Shown: positions 18,146 through 27,387, counted from the first letter of the stretch. The stretch is DNA of 40,866 nt from an uncultured Bacilli bacterium (GCA_947628065.1 CANQYK010000005.1:1-40866), one strand, 5' to 3'. Translations and numbers: made by a program. Notes: generated from the letters alone by a model not told the origin.

Positions 18146-19648
18146 ATGCAAAATGAGAATGAAGTTGTATATTTATATTTGGATGATATTATTCCAAATC
18201 GTTTCCAACCAAGACAAGTGTTTGATGAAAGAGCTTTAAAAGAACTTGCTGTATCTATCAAAGAGCATGGAGTAATACAACCAATTATTGTAAGAAACAT
18301 TGGAAATAAATATGAGATTATAGCAGGTGAGAGACGTTATAAAGCGAGTGCATTAGCAGGTCTTACAAAGATACCTGCTATTGTTCGTGATTTGGATGAT
18401 AAAGAAAGTAGTAAAGTTGCCCTCTTAGAAAACTTACAAAGAAAAAACCTTAACCCAATGGAAGAAGCAAGAACCTATCAAAAAATACTAGAACTTGACC
18501 AAATGACCCAAGAAGAACTTGCTAAAACGATGGGAAAAAGTCAAAGTGCAATTGCGAATAAATTAAGATTGTTATCCTTAACGGATGAAGTACAAGATGC
18601 TTTGTTAAAAGAACAAATATCAGAACGTCATGCAAGAAGTTTACTTGCACTTGAAACACCAGAAGAACAAACAGAAATGTTAAAAAAAGTAATTAGTAAT
18701 AAAATGACCGTAAGAGAACTGGAAGAGACCATTAATCCAAAGAAAGAAGCAACCGTAGGTGAACTTGATGATTTATTAAAAAGTAATCCTGTTCCAATAG
18801 AAGAAAAAGAAGTAGCAGAGATGAATCCAAGCAATAATGTTAATAGTGAATTTAATCAAAGTGTTGGAATTGATTATAGTAGTCCACCAAAATTTATTGA
18901 TTATGGAACGGATGATAAAACTCCAAGTGTGGTTGATTCTAGTTTAGAAAGTACAGCTTCTAATCCAATCAATTTAGATGAATTAAGAGCAAATGCATCG
19001 GATATTAATTTGGATACTTCAAAGAATAGTTTTGATTTAAATAATATGTTGAAAACAGATAACAATAGTGATAATGAAGGAGATAATAATCATGATTCTA
19101 ATGCTGGAACAAGTGGTGGGATGTTCAAATTTTTTGAACCAGCAAAAGAGGAATCACAAGAAGATGTAGAAGTAAAACAGGATAACAAGATGGAATTACC
19201 ATCAACTTCTTCTTTTGATCTTCCTAATGTTATCAAAACAGAAGATAATACACCAAAACAAGAAGAACCATCTGCTTTTGATGCGTTACTTGCAACCAGT
19301 GATAAACAGGAAGATAGTAGTCTTGATAGTTTGTTACAGACAAATAATGAAGGACAAGAAGAAAAAAATGAGAACGAAACAAATAATATTCCTTATCTTG
19401 ATACTTATAACAATCCATTTGCTCGCAATCCAATTTTCCAAGACGATGTAGAAAAAATTGTTGGAAAAGGTCAAGCAGATGGAACTGTAAAGCCAACTTA
19501 TAACTTTAATGAATGTCTGGAACTTGTTCGAAATGCAGTTAAGGATATTGAAAGTTCTGGCTTTAAAGTAGATAGTGAAGAGATGAATTTTGAAAAGAAT
19601 TATCAAATTGTAATCAAAATAGAAAAGAAAGAGGAAGAAGGGAAGTAG
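18146..19648 (+). CDS. noc: Noc-type nucleoid occlusion protein with a long acidic linker
   Basis: This 500-residue ParB/Noc protein is far longer than B. subtilis Noc (about 283). The CTP-binding ParB fold occupies residues 10-105 (GERR at 61-64, ENLQRK at 95-100). The helix-turn-helix occupies 115-195. Specificity positions corresponding to Caulobacter ParB 173, 179, 184 and 201 are Q133, K139, S144 and R161; Q, K and R are Noc-type. Residues ~197-450 form an acidic, Asn/Ser-rich linker with repeated (F/L)D-x-L motifs. Residues 453-500 resemble the Noc dimerisation domain. The N-terminal amphipathic helix that binds the membrane in B. subtilis is missing. GTGAGGG precedes the ATG. Noc loads at ATTTCCCGGGAAAT and blocks division over the nucleoid; such sites are arrayed at 1-688. 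Confidence 0.9.
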   Translation: MQNENEVVYLYLDDIIPNRFQPRQVFDERALKELAVSIKEHGVIQPIIVRNIGNKYEIIAGERRYKASALAGLTKIPAIVRDLDDKESSKVALLENLQRKNLNPMEEARTYQKILELDQMTQEELAKTMGKSQSAIANKLRLLSLTDEVQDALLKEQISERHARSLLALETPEEQTEMLKKVISNKMTVRELEETINPKKEATVGELDDLLKSNPVPIEEKEVAEMNPSNNVNSEFNQSVGIDYSSPPKFIDYGTDDKTPSVVDSSLESTASNPINLDELRANASDINLDTSKNSFDLNNMLKTDNNSDNEGDNNHDSNAGTSGGMFKFFEPAKEESQEDVEVKQDNKMELPSTSSFDLPNVIKTEDNTPKQEEPSAFDALLATSDKQEDSSLDSLLQTNNEGQEEKNENETNNIPYLDTYNNPFARNPIFQDDVEKIVGKGQADGTVKPTYNFNECLELVRNAVKDIESSGFKVDSEEMNFEKNYQIVIKIEKKEEEGK

Positions 19649-19667
19649 AGAAATCTACTTTTTTTCC
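19643..19667 (+). terminator. noc terminator
   Basis: AAGTAGA (19643-19649) pairs with TCTACTT (19654-19660) across a GAAA tetraloop and is followed by a T run. The noc stop codon is in the 5' arm. Confidence 0.8.
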
Positions 19668-19675
19668 TAAAAATA

Positions 19676-19705
19676 TTTACGAACGGGTCCTCTTTTTGAT
19701 ACAAT
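19676..19705 (+). promoter_or_regulatory. parA-parB promoter
   Basis: TTTACG (19676-19681), an 18-nt spacer and TACAAT (19700-19705) with TGA extending the -10 lie about 34 nt before parA. parAB therefore appears to be transcribed separately from noc. Confidence 0.65.
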
Positions 19706-19738
19706 AAGATGTGAATTATGAAAAGAAGTGGTGATAAT

Positions 19739-20524
19739 ATGGGAAAAGTAATTGCACTCGTTAATCAAAAAGGTGGAGTAGGAAAGACAACAACGTCAAT
19801 TAATCTATCAGCCTCTTTAGCATACCTTGGAAAAAGAGTTTTATTAATTGATTTGGATCCGCAAGGAAATACAACAACGGGTGTTGGAATTAACAAAGGT
19901 GATATTGAGAAAAGTGTTTATGATGTATTAACAGGTAAAGCACCTATTATTGATACGATGATTAAAACAAAATACAAACAGTTATATGTATTACCTGCAA
20001 CCATTAATTTAGCAGGACTTGATATTGAATTGTTAGAAAAAAGTCAAACCGAGCCAGGTTTTGCCAAGGGTGCACAATTAAAACAACATTTAACCGATAT
20101 CAAGGATAGTTTTGATTTTATTATTATTGATTGTCCCCCTTCTTTAGGTCTTATTACGACCAATGCTTTAACGGCAAGTGATTCTGTTATTATTCCTGTT
20201 CAATGTGAGTTTTTTGCATTAGAAGGAATTATGCAGTTATTAAATACTATAAGACTTGCCCAAAAACAATTAAATCCAACCCTTGATATTGAAGGAGTCT
20301 TACTTACTATGTTAGATTCTAGAACCAATTTAGGGTTTGAAGTAGTAGAAGATATTAGAAAATTCTTTAAAGAAAAAGTATACAATACCATTATTCCAAG
20401 ATTAATAAGATTAACAGAAGCTCCAAGTCATGGAGAACCAATAATAGTGTATGATCCAAAAAGTAAAGGATCCGAAGCTTATTTAAATTTAGCAAAGGAA
20501 GTGATTGATCAAAATGGAAAATAA
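19739..20524 (+). CDS. parA: Chromosome partitioning ATPase ParA/Soj
   Basis: This 261-residue ParA/MinD ATPase has the deviant Walker A KGGVGKTT at residues 11-18, DLDPQGN in the A' motif and IIDCPPSLG in Walker B. ParA/Soj acts with ParB in origin segregation and modulates DnaA in Bacillus. The ATG at 19739 (MGKVIALVNQKGG) is preferred over the in-frame ATG at 19718, which encodes a non-conserved extension. Its end overlaps parB by 11 nt. Confidence 0.95.
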   Translation: MGKVIALVNQKGGVGKTTTSINLSASLAYLGKRVLLIDLDPQGNTTTGVGINKGDIEKSVYDVLTGKAPIIDTMIKTKYKQLYVLPATINLAGLDIELLEKSQTEPGFAKGAQLKQHLTDIKDSFDFIIIDCPPSLGLITTNALTASDSVIIPVQCEFFALEGIMQLLNTIRLAQKQLNPTLDIEGVLLTMLDSRTNLGFEVVEDIRKFFKEKVYNTIIPRLIRLTEAPSHGEPIIVYDPKSKGSEAYLNLAKEVIDQNGK

Positions 20525-21395
20525 AAGAAGAGCCTTAGGAAAAGGGTTAGAAGAACTTTTTAATAGTGAACAGTTAGATATTTCAAAAGTAGAAGAAAAA
20601 ATATTAGAAGCAACCCCAAAGAATGAAATTGTAGAATTAAATTTAGATGAGTTAAGAAGCAATCCCTATCAACCAAGAAAGAATTTTGATGAAGATTCTC
20701 TACAAGAACTTGCCAATTCTATTAAGGAACATGGTGTATTACAACCAATTATTGCTAAAAAAAGTATTAAAGGGTATGAGATCGTAGCAGGAGAACGTCG
20801 TGTAAAAGCAAGTCGCTTAGCAGGACTTACAACGATTCCTGCAATTGTAAAAGATTTTTCCGATGAAGCAATGATGGAAATTGCTCTTCTTGAAAATTTA
20901 CAAAGAGAAGATTTAAATGCAATTGAAGAAGCAATGGCCTATCAAAAATTACAACAAACACTTAATTTAACCCAAGAAGAACTAGCAAAAAAAGTAGGGA
21001 AAAGTAGAAGTCATATTACCAATATGTTAGGGCTTTTGAATCTTCCAGAGCATACAAAAGATGATATTGTAATTGGAAATATCAGTATGGGACATGCTAG
21101 AGTTTTAAGTAAGCTACAAGATAAAGAGCAAATAGAATCATTAACAGAGAGAGTAAAAGAAGAAAACTTAAGCGTTCGCGCTTTGGAAGAGTTAACATCA
21201 TCAAATAAAGAATTTGCGCGCAAAAAAGAAATTAAACGGAAAGAAAAGCCAGTAAGTGAATATAATTATGTAGAAGAAAATTTATGTGAAAAACTTGGAA
21301 CTAAGGTTAGAATCAAAAATAAAAAAATTGAAATACGTTTTGAAAATGCTGCAGATTTAACAAGAATACTAGAGATTATGCATTTAGAAAAATAA
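20514..21395 (+). CDS. parB: Chromosome partitioning protein ParB/Spo0J
   Basis: This 293-residue CTP-dependent DNA clamp loads at parS and recruits SMC. It starts MENKRRALGKGLEELF, a typical ParB N-terminus. GERR is at 93-96 and ENLQRE at 127-132. At the four specificity positions it has R165, M171, N176 and G193; R and G are ParB-type, unlike the noc product. I saw no full parS (TGTTTCACGTGAAACA) in this gene or elsewhere in the window. The start is the ATG at 20514 inside the end of parA. Confidence 0.95.
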   Translation: MENKRRALGKGLEELFNSEQLDISKVEEKILEATPKNEIVELNLDELRSNPYQPRKNFDEDSLQELANSIKEHGVLQPIIAKKSIKGYEIVAGERRVKASRLAGLTTIPAIVKDFSDEAMMEIALLENLQREDLNAIEEAMAYQKLQQTLNLTQEELAKKVGKSRSHITNMLGLLNLPEHTKDDIVIGNISMGHARVLSKLQDKEQIESLTERVKEENLSVRALEELTSSNKEFARKKEIKRKEKPVSEYNYVEENLCEKLGTKVRIKNKKIEIRFENAADLTRILEIMHLEK

Positions 21396-21407
21396 GGAGT
21401 TGGAAGA

Positions 21408-22235
21408 ATGAAAGAATTTTTAGAAACGGATACCTTCAATTATATTATAAAACCCTTTATTTATATTGCAGTAGCTTATATCTTATATAAGATAATTACA
21501 CTAGTTATTAATATGGCTTTGCGTCCTAAAAAAATGGGTAGAAGAAGAATTTCCAATCATCAAGCCAAAAGAATCGAGACTACAAGAAGTGTGATGAATA
21601 ATATTTTAAAATATATTATCATTGTTATTACTTTTCTATTAATTCTTTCTATTTATAATGTTAATGTATCAAGTATCTTTGCAGGACTAGGAATTGCCAC
21701 TGCGGTACTTTCTCTTGCTTTTCAAGATGTAGCAAAGGATTTTCTTGCAGGTCTATCCATTCTTTTAGAAGATCAATTTGAAGTAGGAGATAATATAGAG
21801 GTCAATGGTTTTCGGGGAACGGTGATTGCGCTTGGATTAAAGACAACACAAATACAACATTTGGATGGATCGGTTAAAATAATGGCAAACCATACGATTA
21901 ATGAAATTGTTAATTATAGTATGAAACCATCGCTTGCTATTGTTGATATTTCTGTTAGTTATGAAAGTGATTTAAACAAAGTAGAAAAAGTATTAGAAAA
22001 AACAATGAAGAAAATTGATGAAACGTATAAAGATTTAAAAGGAAAATGTGAGTTATGGGGAGTAGAAGCGTTATCGGAATCTTCTGTTGTATACCGTATT
22101 GTTGTATTAACAAAGCCCCTTGAAAATTTTATGGTACAAAGACAGATGCGAAAAGATTTTAAATTAGCGCTTGATAAAGCCGGTATTAAAATACCATATC
22201 AACAAATAGAGGTGCACAATGAACAAGGAGTATAA
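21408..22235 (+). CDS. mscS: Small-conductance mechanosensitive channel MscS
   Basis: This 275-residue channel relieves osmotic pressure. Membrane segments are at about 12-36 and 67-85. A TM3 region follows (SSIFAGLGIATAVLSLAFQD) with the Gly/Ala packing seen in MscS. The beta domain begins VGDNIEVNGFRGTVIALGLK, a hallmark of the family. It follows parB by 12 nt with a GGAG ribosome site and overlaps the next gene by 17 nt. Confidence 0.92.
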   Translation: MKEFLETDTFNYIIKPFIYIAVAYILYKIITLVINMALRPKKMGRRRISNHQAKRIETTRSVMNNILKYIIIVITFLLILSIYNVNVSSIFAGLGIATAVLSLAFQDVAKDFLAGLSILLEDQFEVGDNIEVNGFRGTVIALGLKTTQIQHLDGSVKIMANHTINEIVNYSMKPSLAIVDISVSYESDLNKVEKVLEKTMKKIDETYKDLKGKCELWGVEALSESSVVYRIVVLTKPLENFMVQRQMRKDFKLALDKAGIKIPYQQIEVHNEQGV

Positions 22236-22428
22236 AGTAGGAAGTTATCTAACATTAAAGAAAAAACATCCTTGTGGTAGTTTTCAATGGAAAGTGATTC
22301 GTGTAGGTGCCGATATAAAAATAGAGTGTTGTGGTTGTAAGAGAGTCGTCTTACTTCCTAGAGTAGAATTAAACAAAAGAATTAAGAAAGTAGAAGAGGT
22401 AGAAAATGAGAGAGAAGAAAAAGCTTAA
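22219..22428 (+). CDS. DUF951 family protein (YyzM-like)
   Basis: This 69-residue protein matches the DUF951 pattern: YKVGSYLTLKKKHPCGSFQW, then IKIECCGCKRVVLLPRVEL. The cysteines (CG, CCGC) could bind a metal. Genes of this family sit between parB/mscS and ychF in many Firmicutes. It overlaps both neighbours, so it is translationally coupled. The function is not known. Confidence 0.85.
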   Translation: MNKEYKVGSYLTLKKKHPCGSFQWKVIRVGADIKIECCGCKRVVLLPRVELNKRIKKVEEVENEREEKA

Positions 22429-24001
22429 ACTGAAAAAATTTTATTTTCATCCAATTACTGTGTTTATCTTATTAACAATTTTGACAATTGTTTTAAGTGC
22501 AATTTTAGAATTATTACAGATGCAAGCAACGTATAGTGAAATTAATACATCAACGTATGATTTAAATAGTACTTTGGTAACCGTTAAAAATATGTTAAAT
22601 TTTGATGGTATGAAATACATCTTTAGTAATGCAATGCGAAACTTTATATCGTTCGCACCCCTTGGAATGTTATTTGTTACGTTAATAGGCCTTAGTGTCG
22701 CAAAATCAACTGGTTTTATTGATGTATGTTGTGATAGAAAATTAAAAAAGATGAATAAGAAATTGCTTACTTTTATCATTATCTTTTTAGGTATTGTTTC
22801 TTCTTTGATTAATGATGTAGGGTATGTTTTATTAATTCCTCTTGCAGCCATTATCTTTGCTGCTAATAATCGAAATCCTTTTACTGGAATTGTTGCTGCT
22901 TTCTGTGGTGTTAGTTTTGGATCTGGTATTTCCTTATTTGTAGGATCTACCGAGGTTAATTTAATTCCTTATACATCCGCAGCAGCAAGATTAATTGATA
23001 AAAATGCACATATTAGTCTTACTTCTAATTTAATTATTATTATTGCTTTTTCTATTTTGTTATCGATTGTTGGTACGTTTATTGTTGAAAAAATATTAGT
23101 ACCACGTATGGGAAAATATAGAGAAAAAGACAAGGAAGAAAAAACAGAAGAGTTGGAGATCTTAAATGAAGAAGAACAAGAACAGTTAAGAATTGAGAAG
23201 GATAAAAAAGAAAAAAGAGGTCTACGTTTTGCACTTGTTACTGGAATTATTGTTATCTTCTTATTCATTTATATGATCATACCAAATTTACCTTATAGTG
23301 GAATGCTTCTTGATATGACAGAAGATACCTATTTAGGACAATTATTTGGAGCATCTTCTTATTTTCAAGATGGATTTACGTATATGGTTAGTTTATTCTT
23401 TGTATTAACGGGTGTTGCTTATGGAATCGGTGCCAAAACCATTAAAAATGATAAAGATATTATCAATGGTTGTAAAGAAAGTTTTATGCCACTTGGTGAG
23501 ATGATTCTATTACTTTTTGTTATTAGTCAGTTTATTTCTATTTTTAAAGAAACAAATATTGGAACCATTATTGTCGCATGGTGTACAAATGCGATTGGTA
23601 GTGTATCCTTTACAGGACTTCCTCTTATTGTCTTTTGTTTGTTGATGATAGCAGTATCAAACCTTTTTGTAACAACAGCGTTATCAAAATGGCAAATACT
23701 TGCACCTGTTATGGTACCCGCTATGATGCAAGCAAACATTTCACCACAATTTGCGCAGTTTTTACTTCGGGCAGGTCATTCTATGACAGCTGGTATTACT
23801 CCTCTTTTAGCAGGTTTTGCTATTTATATTGGTTATTTAAATATCTATAATCAAGATAAGCAAAAACCAATCACTATTCATAAAGCATTATCTTATGTTA
23901 TGCCTTATTTTGGAATTATCTCCATTGTTTGGATTTTACTTACCGTTGGTTGGTATGTTTTAGGAGTTCCAATTGGACCAAATGTTTCTCCAATATTATA
24001 G
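22406..24001 (+). CDS. AbgT-family transporter
   Basis: This 531-residue multi-span protein resembles AbgT-type exporters of p-aminobenzoyl-glutamate and sulfonamides. The segments PLGMLFVTLIGLSVAKSTGF and SSLINDVGYVLLIPLAAIIF, and the polar turn IPYTSAAARLIDKNAHISLT, correspond to conserved AbgT regions. About 11-13 hydrophobic helices are interrupted by a charged cytoplasmic loop (residues ~230-270). The ATG at 22406 follows GAGGTAGAAA within the DUF951 gene. Substrate is not determined by sequence. Confidence 0.8.
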   Translation: MREKKKLKLKKFYFHPITVFILLTILTIVLSAILELLQMQATYSEINTSTYDLNSTLVTVKNMLNFDGMKYIFSNAMRNFISFAPLGMLFVTLIGLSVAKSTGFIDVCCDRKLKKMNKKLLTFIIIFLGIVSSLINDVGYVLLIPLAAIIFAANNRNPFTGIVAAFCGVSFGSGISLFVGSTEVNLIPYTSAAARLIDKNAHISLTSNLIIIIAFSILLSIVGTFIVEKILVPRMGKYREKDKEEKTEELEILNEEEQEQLRIEKDKKEKRGLRFALVTGIIVIFLFIYMIIPNLPYSGMLLDMTEDTYLGQLFGASSYFQDGFTYMVSLFFVLTGVAYGIGAKTIKNDKDIINGCKESFMPLGEMILLLFVISQFISIFKETNIGTIIVAWCTNAIGSVSFTGLPLIVFCLLMIAVSNLFVTTALSKWQILAPVMVPAMMQANISPQFAQFLLRAGHSMTAGITPLLAGFAIYIGYLNIYNQDKQKPITIHKALSYVMPYFGIISIVWILLTVGWYVLGVPIGPNVSPIL

Positions 24002-24019
24002 AGCGTAAGCTCTTTTTTC
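24000..24019 (+). terminator. Terminator after the AbgT-family gene
   Basis: AGAGC (24000-24004) pairs with GCTCT (24009-24013) across a GTAA loop, followed by six T. The 5' arm overlaps the stop codon. Confidence 0.65.
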
Positions 24020-24032
24020 TTTGGAAAAAGAA

Positions 24033-24061
24033 TTGAAAAAAAAAGTTCCTTATGTTAAACT
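24033..24061 (+). promoter_or_regulatory. Promoter of the Ig-stalk/metallo-beta-lactamase gene
   Basis: TTGAAA (24033-24038), a 17-nt spacer and TAAACT (24056-24061) with TGT extending the -10 lie 33 nt before the ATG. Confidence 0.6.
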
Positions 24062-24094
24062 AGATATAGTTAAGAATAGGAGAGGTGTTATTGT

Positions 24095-27000
24095 ATGCGG
24101 AAACGGGTATTATTTAAAGTAGGTATTTTATTTATTGTTGTTGCTTTATCTTTGGGACTATATCAATTTTTTAAGGAATATCAAGCAGTTAATGAAGAAG
24201 TAAGATTAAGAACTGCTTATTATGTAAAGACAGGTCAAGTGTTAAATGTAGTTCAGAAAGATTTTTTAGAGGGTAGTACCGTTGAAAGTAGTGATACCAA
24301 TGTTGCAGAAATTACGAATGATGGAGGAATTGAAGCAAAGAATCCCGGTGTTGCAACGGTTACAGTAACAAAACCTCTTGAAGAGATGCAATCTACACTT
24401 CCCCAAATTGATCCTAATACATTACCACCGGAAGAAAGAGAAGAGTATGAAGAAAGAGCAGAAGAGGAAACCATTCCTCAAGAAGAATATGAAGTAAGTT
24501 ATAATTTTGATGTTGTTGTAAAACAACCAGTAACAGGAGTAAAATTAAATGTTGAAATTGCTCATTTGGAAGAAGGAAAAACATTACAATTAGAACCACT
24601 TTTTATACCAGATAATGCTTATAATAAAACAGTGTCTTATCAATCTTTTAATAATGATGTTGCGACAGTATCAGAAACAGGTTTGGTAACAGCGAAAAAA
24701 AGTGGAGAAACAACAGTTGAAATTGTAACACAAGATGGTGGTTTTAGAAGTACTTGTACGATAATGGTATATTCAAAGAAAGAGGATAATAAACTTTATG
24801 TAAAAGAAGAATCTTTCTCATTATTTACGGATGAAAAAGTTCAAATAAATGCAAGTGTAACACCAAATTCTGATGAAAACAAAAAAATTAAATATCAAAG
24901 TAGTGATACTAATATATTTACGGTAGATGAAAATGGAGTAATAACTGGTAAAGTTCATGGACAAGCAGAAGTAATTGTAACGTATGAAAATATGGAAAAA
25001 AGAATACCAGTTACAGTAAATGAAGTAGTAGCAACCAAACTACAAGTAAGTCCAAAAACAGTTCATTTAAAAGAAGGAGAAACTCAAAAAATTGAGGTTA
25101 TTGTAGAACCAGAAAATGCCTTAGATAAAAATGTTAATTATAGTAGTAGTAATTCTTCTGTGGCAGAAGTCCAAAATGATACAATTGTAGCGAAACAAGC
25201 AGGTACTGCAACGATAAGAGTTAGAACTAACAATGGATTAGAAGATACAATAGAAGTACAAGTAGAAGCCAAAGAAGCTCCGAAAAAGAAAGAAGTAGAA
25301 AGTATTAAATTAAATGAAAGTACACATTCTATGTATGTAGGAGAAACTTATCAAATAGGATATACCTTCTCACCAATGGATGCAGAGGTAACACCCCCTA
25401 CTTTTACCTCTTCTCGTAGTAGTGTAGCAGTTGTTGATCAAGCAGGTACAGTAACAGCAATGGGACCTGGAACAACGCAAATTACAGTTACAATGGGAAA
25501 AGCATCTGCAACGATGACTATGACGGTAAAACAAGTAACAATTCCAGCAACGAGTTTAACGGTATCTCCAACATCTATTTATGGAAAAGTAGGAGATGTA
25601 ATTCCTTTAGAAGTCTATATTACTCCAGAAAATGCAACAGAAAGAAATATTATATTTGGAACAAGTGATAACTCTGTCGCATCTGTTTCTGCATCAGGAG
25701 TTGTAACTTTAAGAAAAGAAGGAACTGCAGTTATATCTGCTCATATAAATTATGGACCTAATGTTAATATTAATGTTGTAGTAGAAGCACAACCTACCAT
25801 TACACTGAATAAACAAGCAATCAATTTGGTTCAAGATGCAACGGAAAAAATAACAGCAACGGTAAAAAATAGTAATGATAAAGAAATTGTTTGGTCTAGT
25901 GAAAATTCAAATATTGCAACTGTAGATAATAATGGAAATATAAGAGCAGTTGCGGATTCTGGAAGTACTACGATTGTTGCGTCTTTAAAAAGTAATCCTG
26001 CAATAAGAGCAACAGTAGTGGTTAATATAACTGCTAAGAAAATAGCAGCTACTGGTATTACGGTAACCAATCAAAATACAGGTGTTAATTTAATAAATCA
26101 TTTATTTTTAACAGTAAATACAACAACAAATTTGCAAATACAAGTAACTCCCGCTAATACTAGTGATAAACCAGTTGTTAGTTTTGTAAGTGGACAATCA
26201 ACATCGCTAGTTAATATGAGTCAAAATGGAAATACGGTTAGTCTTCAATCTTCTTCTAAAACGGGTACAACAAAAATTCAAATACAAGCAGGAAATGTTG
26301 TAAAAACGATTATTGTACAAGTTGAGGGTACCGGAGATAAAATGTACTTTCTGTGTAAAAATACATATACTCCCGGAGATACTGATACTTGGGTAACAGG
26401 AGATGCTATTATTGTTCGAAGTGATAATGAATTTGGAATGGTAGATACTGGACGAGTTAGTACGAATAAAGAGCCAAATGCAACCGAGGATGTTTTTTCG
26501 ATATTAAATGGTTTAGGAATAAAAACATTAGATTTTATTATTATTTCTCATTGGGATAGTGATCATTATGGTAATCTTTTACCAATTTTAAAAGAATATA
26601 ATGTTAAAAAAGTATATGCTAAAACATATTCTCATAATGGAACTCCTGTTTATACCTATGAATTTTCAAAGAGTAATAAATTATCAAAAGTAAAAGAAAT
26701 GGTAGAAGTAATTACTGGAAAACAGGTTTTAGAAGGTGCGAAGAACAGAATTGGAAATATTTTAAAAACACCATCTAATTTTACTTTTCATAATATGCAA
26801 TTTGAAGTATATAATAAAGATGATATTTATAAGTCATATTATGATAAATGTCATAAGAGTGGTATAACATGTGATGAAAATCCTCAAAGTTTAATTTATC
26901 TAGTTAAAGTAAATGGAAAGAAAATTCTTTTGGCAGGGGATAGTATAAATTTAAAGAAAACAATTACAAAAAATGGAAAAAAAGAAATTGTTATGCAAAG

Positions 27001-27313
27001 TAATGTTCAAACTAACACATATAAAAAAATTGGTAAAGTAGATGTATTTAAAGTCGCACATCATGGCTTTTCAAGTAATAATCCTAAAGCTTCTATTGAT
27101 TTAATTAAACCAAAATATGCAGTGTTTACAAATAAAGAATCTAGGTTTGGAAGTTGGAGTACTAATAGTTCATTAGGACATATTAATAATGCAGGATATA
27201 CAAATATTAAGACATATACAGGAAGTAATAATTATTTCACTTATGGAAAAGTAATTATATCAAGGTTTGCTCCTAGTAAGATTTATTTTGCAGAAGCACC
27301 TGCAACGTTATAG
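24095..27313 (+). CDS. Surface-anchored Ig-like (Big_2) repeat protein with a ComEC-like metallo-beta-lactamase domain
   Basis: This 1072-residue protein has an N-terminal membrane helix (residues 6-26) without a clear cleavage site. About eight tandem Ig-like Big_2 domains follow (residues ~35-745), with typical motifs such as SSDTNVAEI and GVVTLRKEGTAVISA. A C-terminal metallo-beta-lactamase fold (about 747-1072) carries HWDSDH at 819-824, AGD at 947-949 and VAHHGFSSN with HH at 989-990. These motifs match the hydrolase domain of ComEC/Rec2, which has HxDxDH rather than HxHxDH. The predicted arrangement is an extracellular enzyme on a stalk. The first Ig domain holds an acidic, proline-rich insert. 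The ATG at 24095 has AGGAGAGGTG upstream. Substrate is unknown; a nuclease or phosphodiesterase activity is inferred. Confidence 0.85.
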   Translation: MRKRVLFKVGILFIVVALSLGLYQFFKEYQAVNEEVRLRTAYYVKTGQVLNVVQKDFLEGSTVESSDTNVAEITNDGGIEAKNPGVATVTVTKPLEEMQSTLPQIDPNTLPPEEREEYEERAEEETIPQEEYEVSYNFDVVVKQPVTGVKLNVEIAHLEEGKTLQLEPLFIPDNAYNKTVSYQSFNNDVATVSETGLVTAKKSGETTVEIVTQDGGFRSTCTIMVYSKKEDNKLYVKEESFSLFTDEKVQINASVTPNSDENKKIKYQSSDTNIFTVDENGVITGKVHGQAEVIVTYENMEKRIPVTVNEVVATKLQVSPKTVHLKEGETQKIEVIVEPENALDKNVNYSSSNSSVAEVQNDTIVAKQAGTATIRVRTNNGLEDTIEVQVEAKEAPKKKEVESIKLNESTHSMYVGETYQIGYTFSPMDAEVTPPTFTSSRSSVAVVDQAGTVTAMGPGTTQITVTMGKASATMTMTVKQVTIPATSLTVSPTSIYGKVGDVIPLEVYITPENATERNIIFGTSDNSVASVSASGVVTLRKEGTAVISAHINYGPNVNINVVVEAQPTITLNKQAINLVQDATEKITATVKNSNDKEIVWSSENSNIATVDNNGNIRAVADSGSTTIVASLKSNPAIRATVVVNITAKKIAATGITVTNQNTGVNLINHLFLTVNTTTNLQIQVTPANTSDKPVVSFVSGQSTSLVNMSQNGNTVSLQSSSKTGTTKIQIQAGNVVKTIIVQVEGTGDKMYFLCKNTYTPGDTDTWVTGDAIIVRSDNEFGMVDTGRVSTNKEPNATEDVFSILNGLGIKTLDFIIISHWDSDHYGNLLPILKEYNVKKVYAKTYSHNGTPVYTYEFSKSNKLSKVKEMVEVITGKQVLEGAKNRIGNILKTPSNFTFHNMQFEVYNKDDIYKSYYDKCHKSGITCDENPQSLIYLVKVNGKKILLAGDSINLKKTITKNGKKEIVMQSNVQTNTYKKIGKVDVFKVAHHGFSSNNPKASIDLIKPKYAVFTNKESRFGSWSTNSSLGHINNAGYTNIKTYTGSNNYFTYGKVIISRFAPSKIYFAEAPATL

Positions 27314-27335
27314 AGTACAAATAAGTACTCTTTTT
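27312..27335 (+). terminator. Terminator after the Ig-stalk/MBL gene
   Basis: AGAGTAC (27312-27318) and GTACTCT (27325-27331) form a 7-bp stem with a 6-nt loop and a T run. The stop codon is partly in the stem. Confidence 0.75.
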
Positions 27336-27336
27336 C

Positions 27337-27365
27337 TTGTCATAAATTTTAGAGTTTGATATACT
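27337..27365 (+). promoter_or_regulatory. ychF promoter
   Basis: TTGTCA (27337-27342), a 17-nt spacer and TATACT (27360-27365) with TGA extending the -10. Confidence 0.75.
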
Positions 27366-27387
27366 ATAAACGGAAAAGAGGGATATT

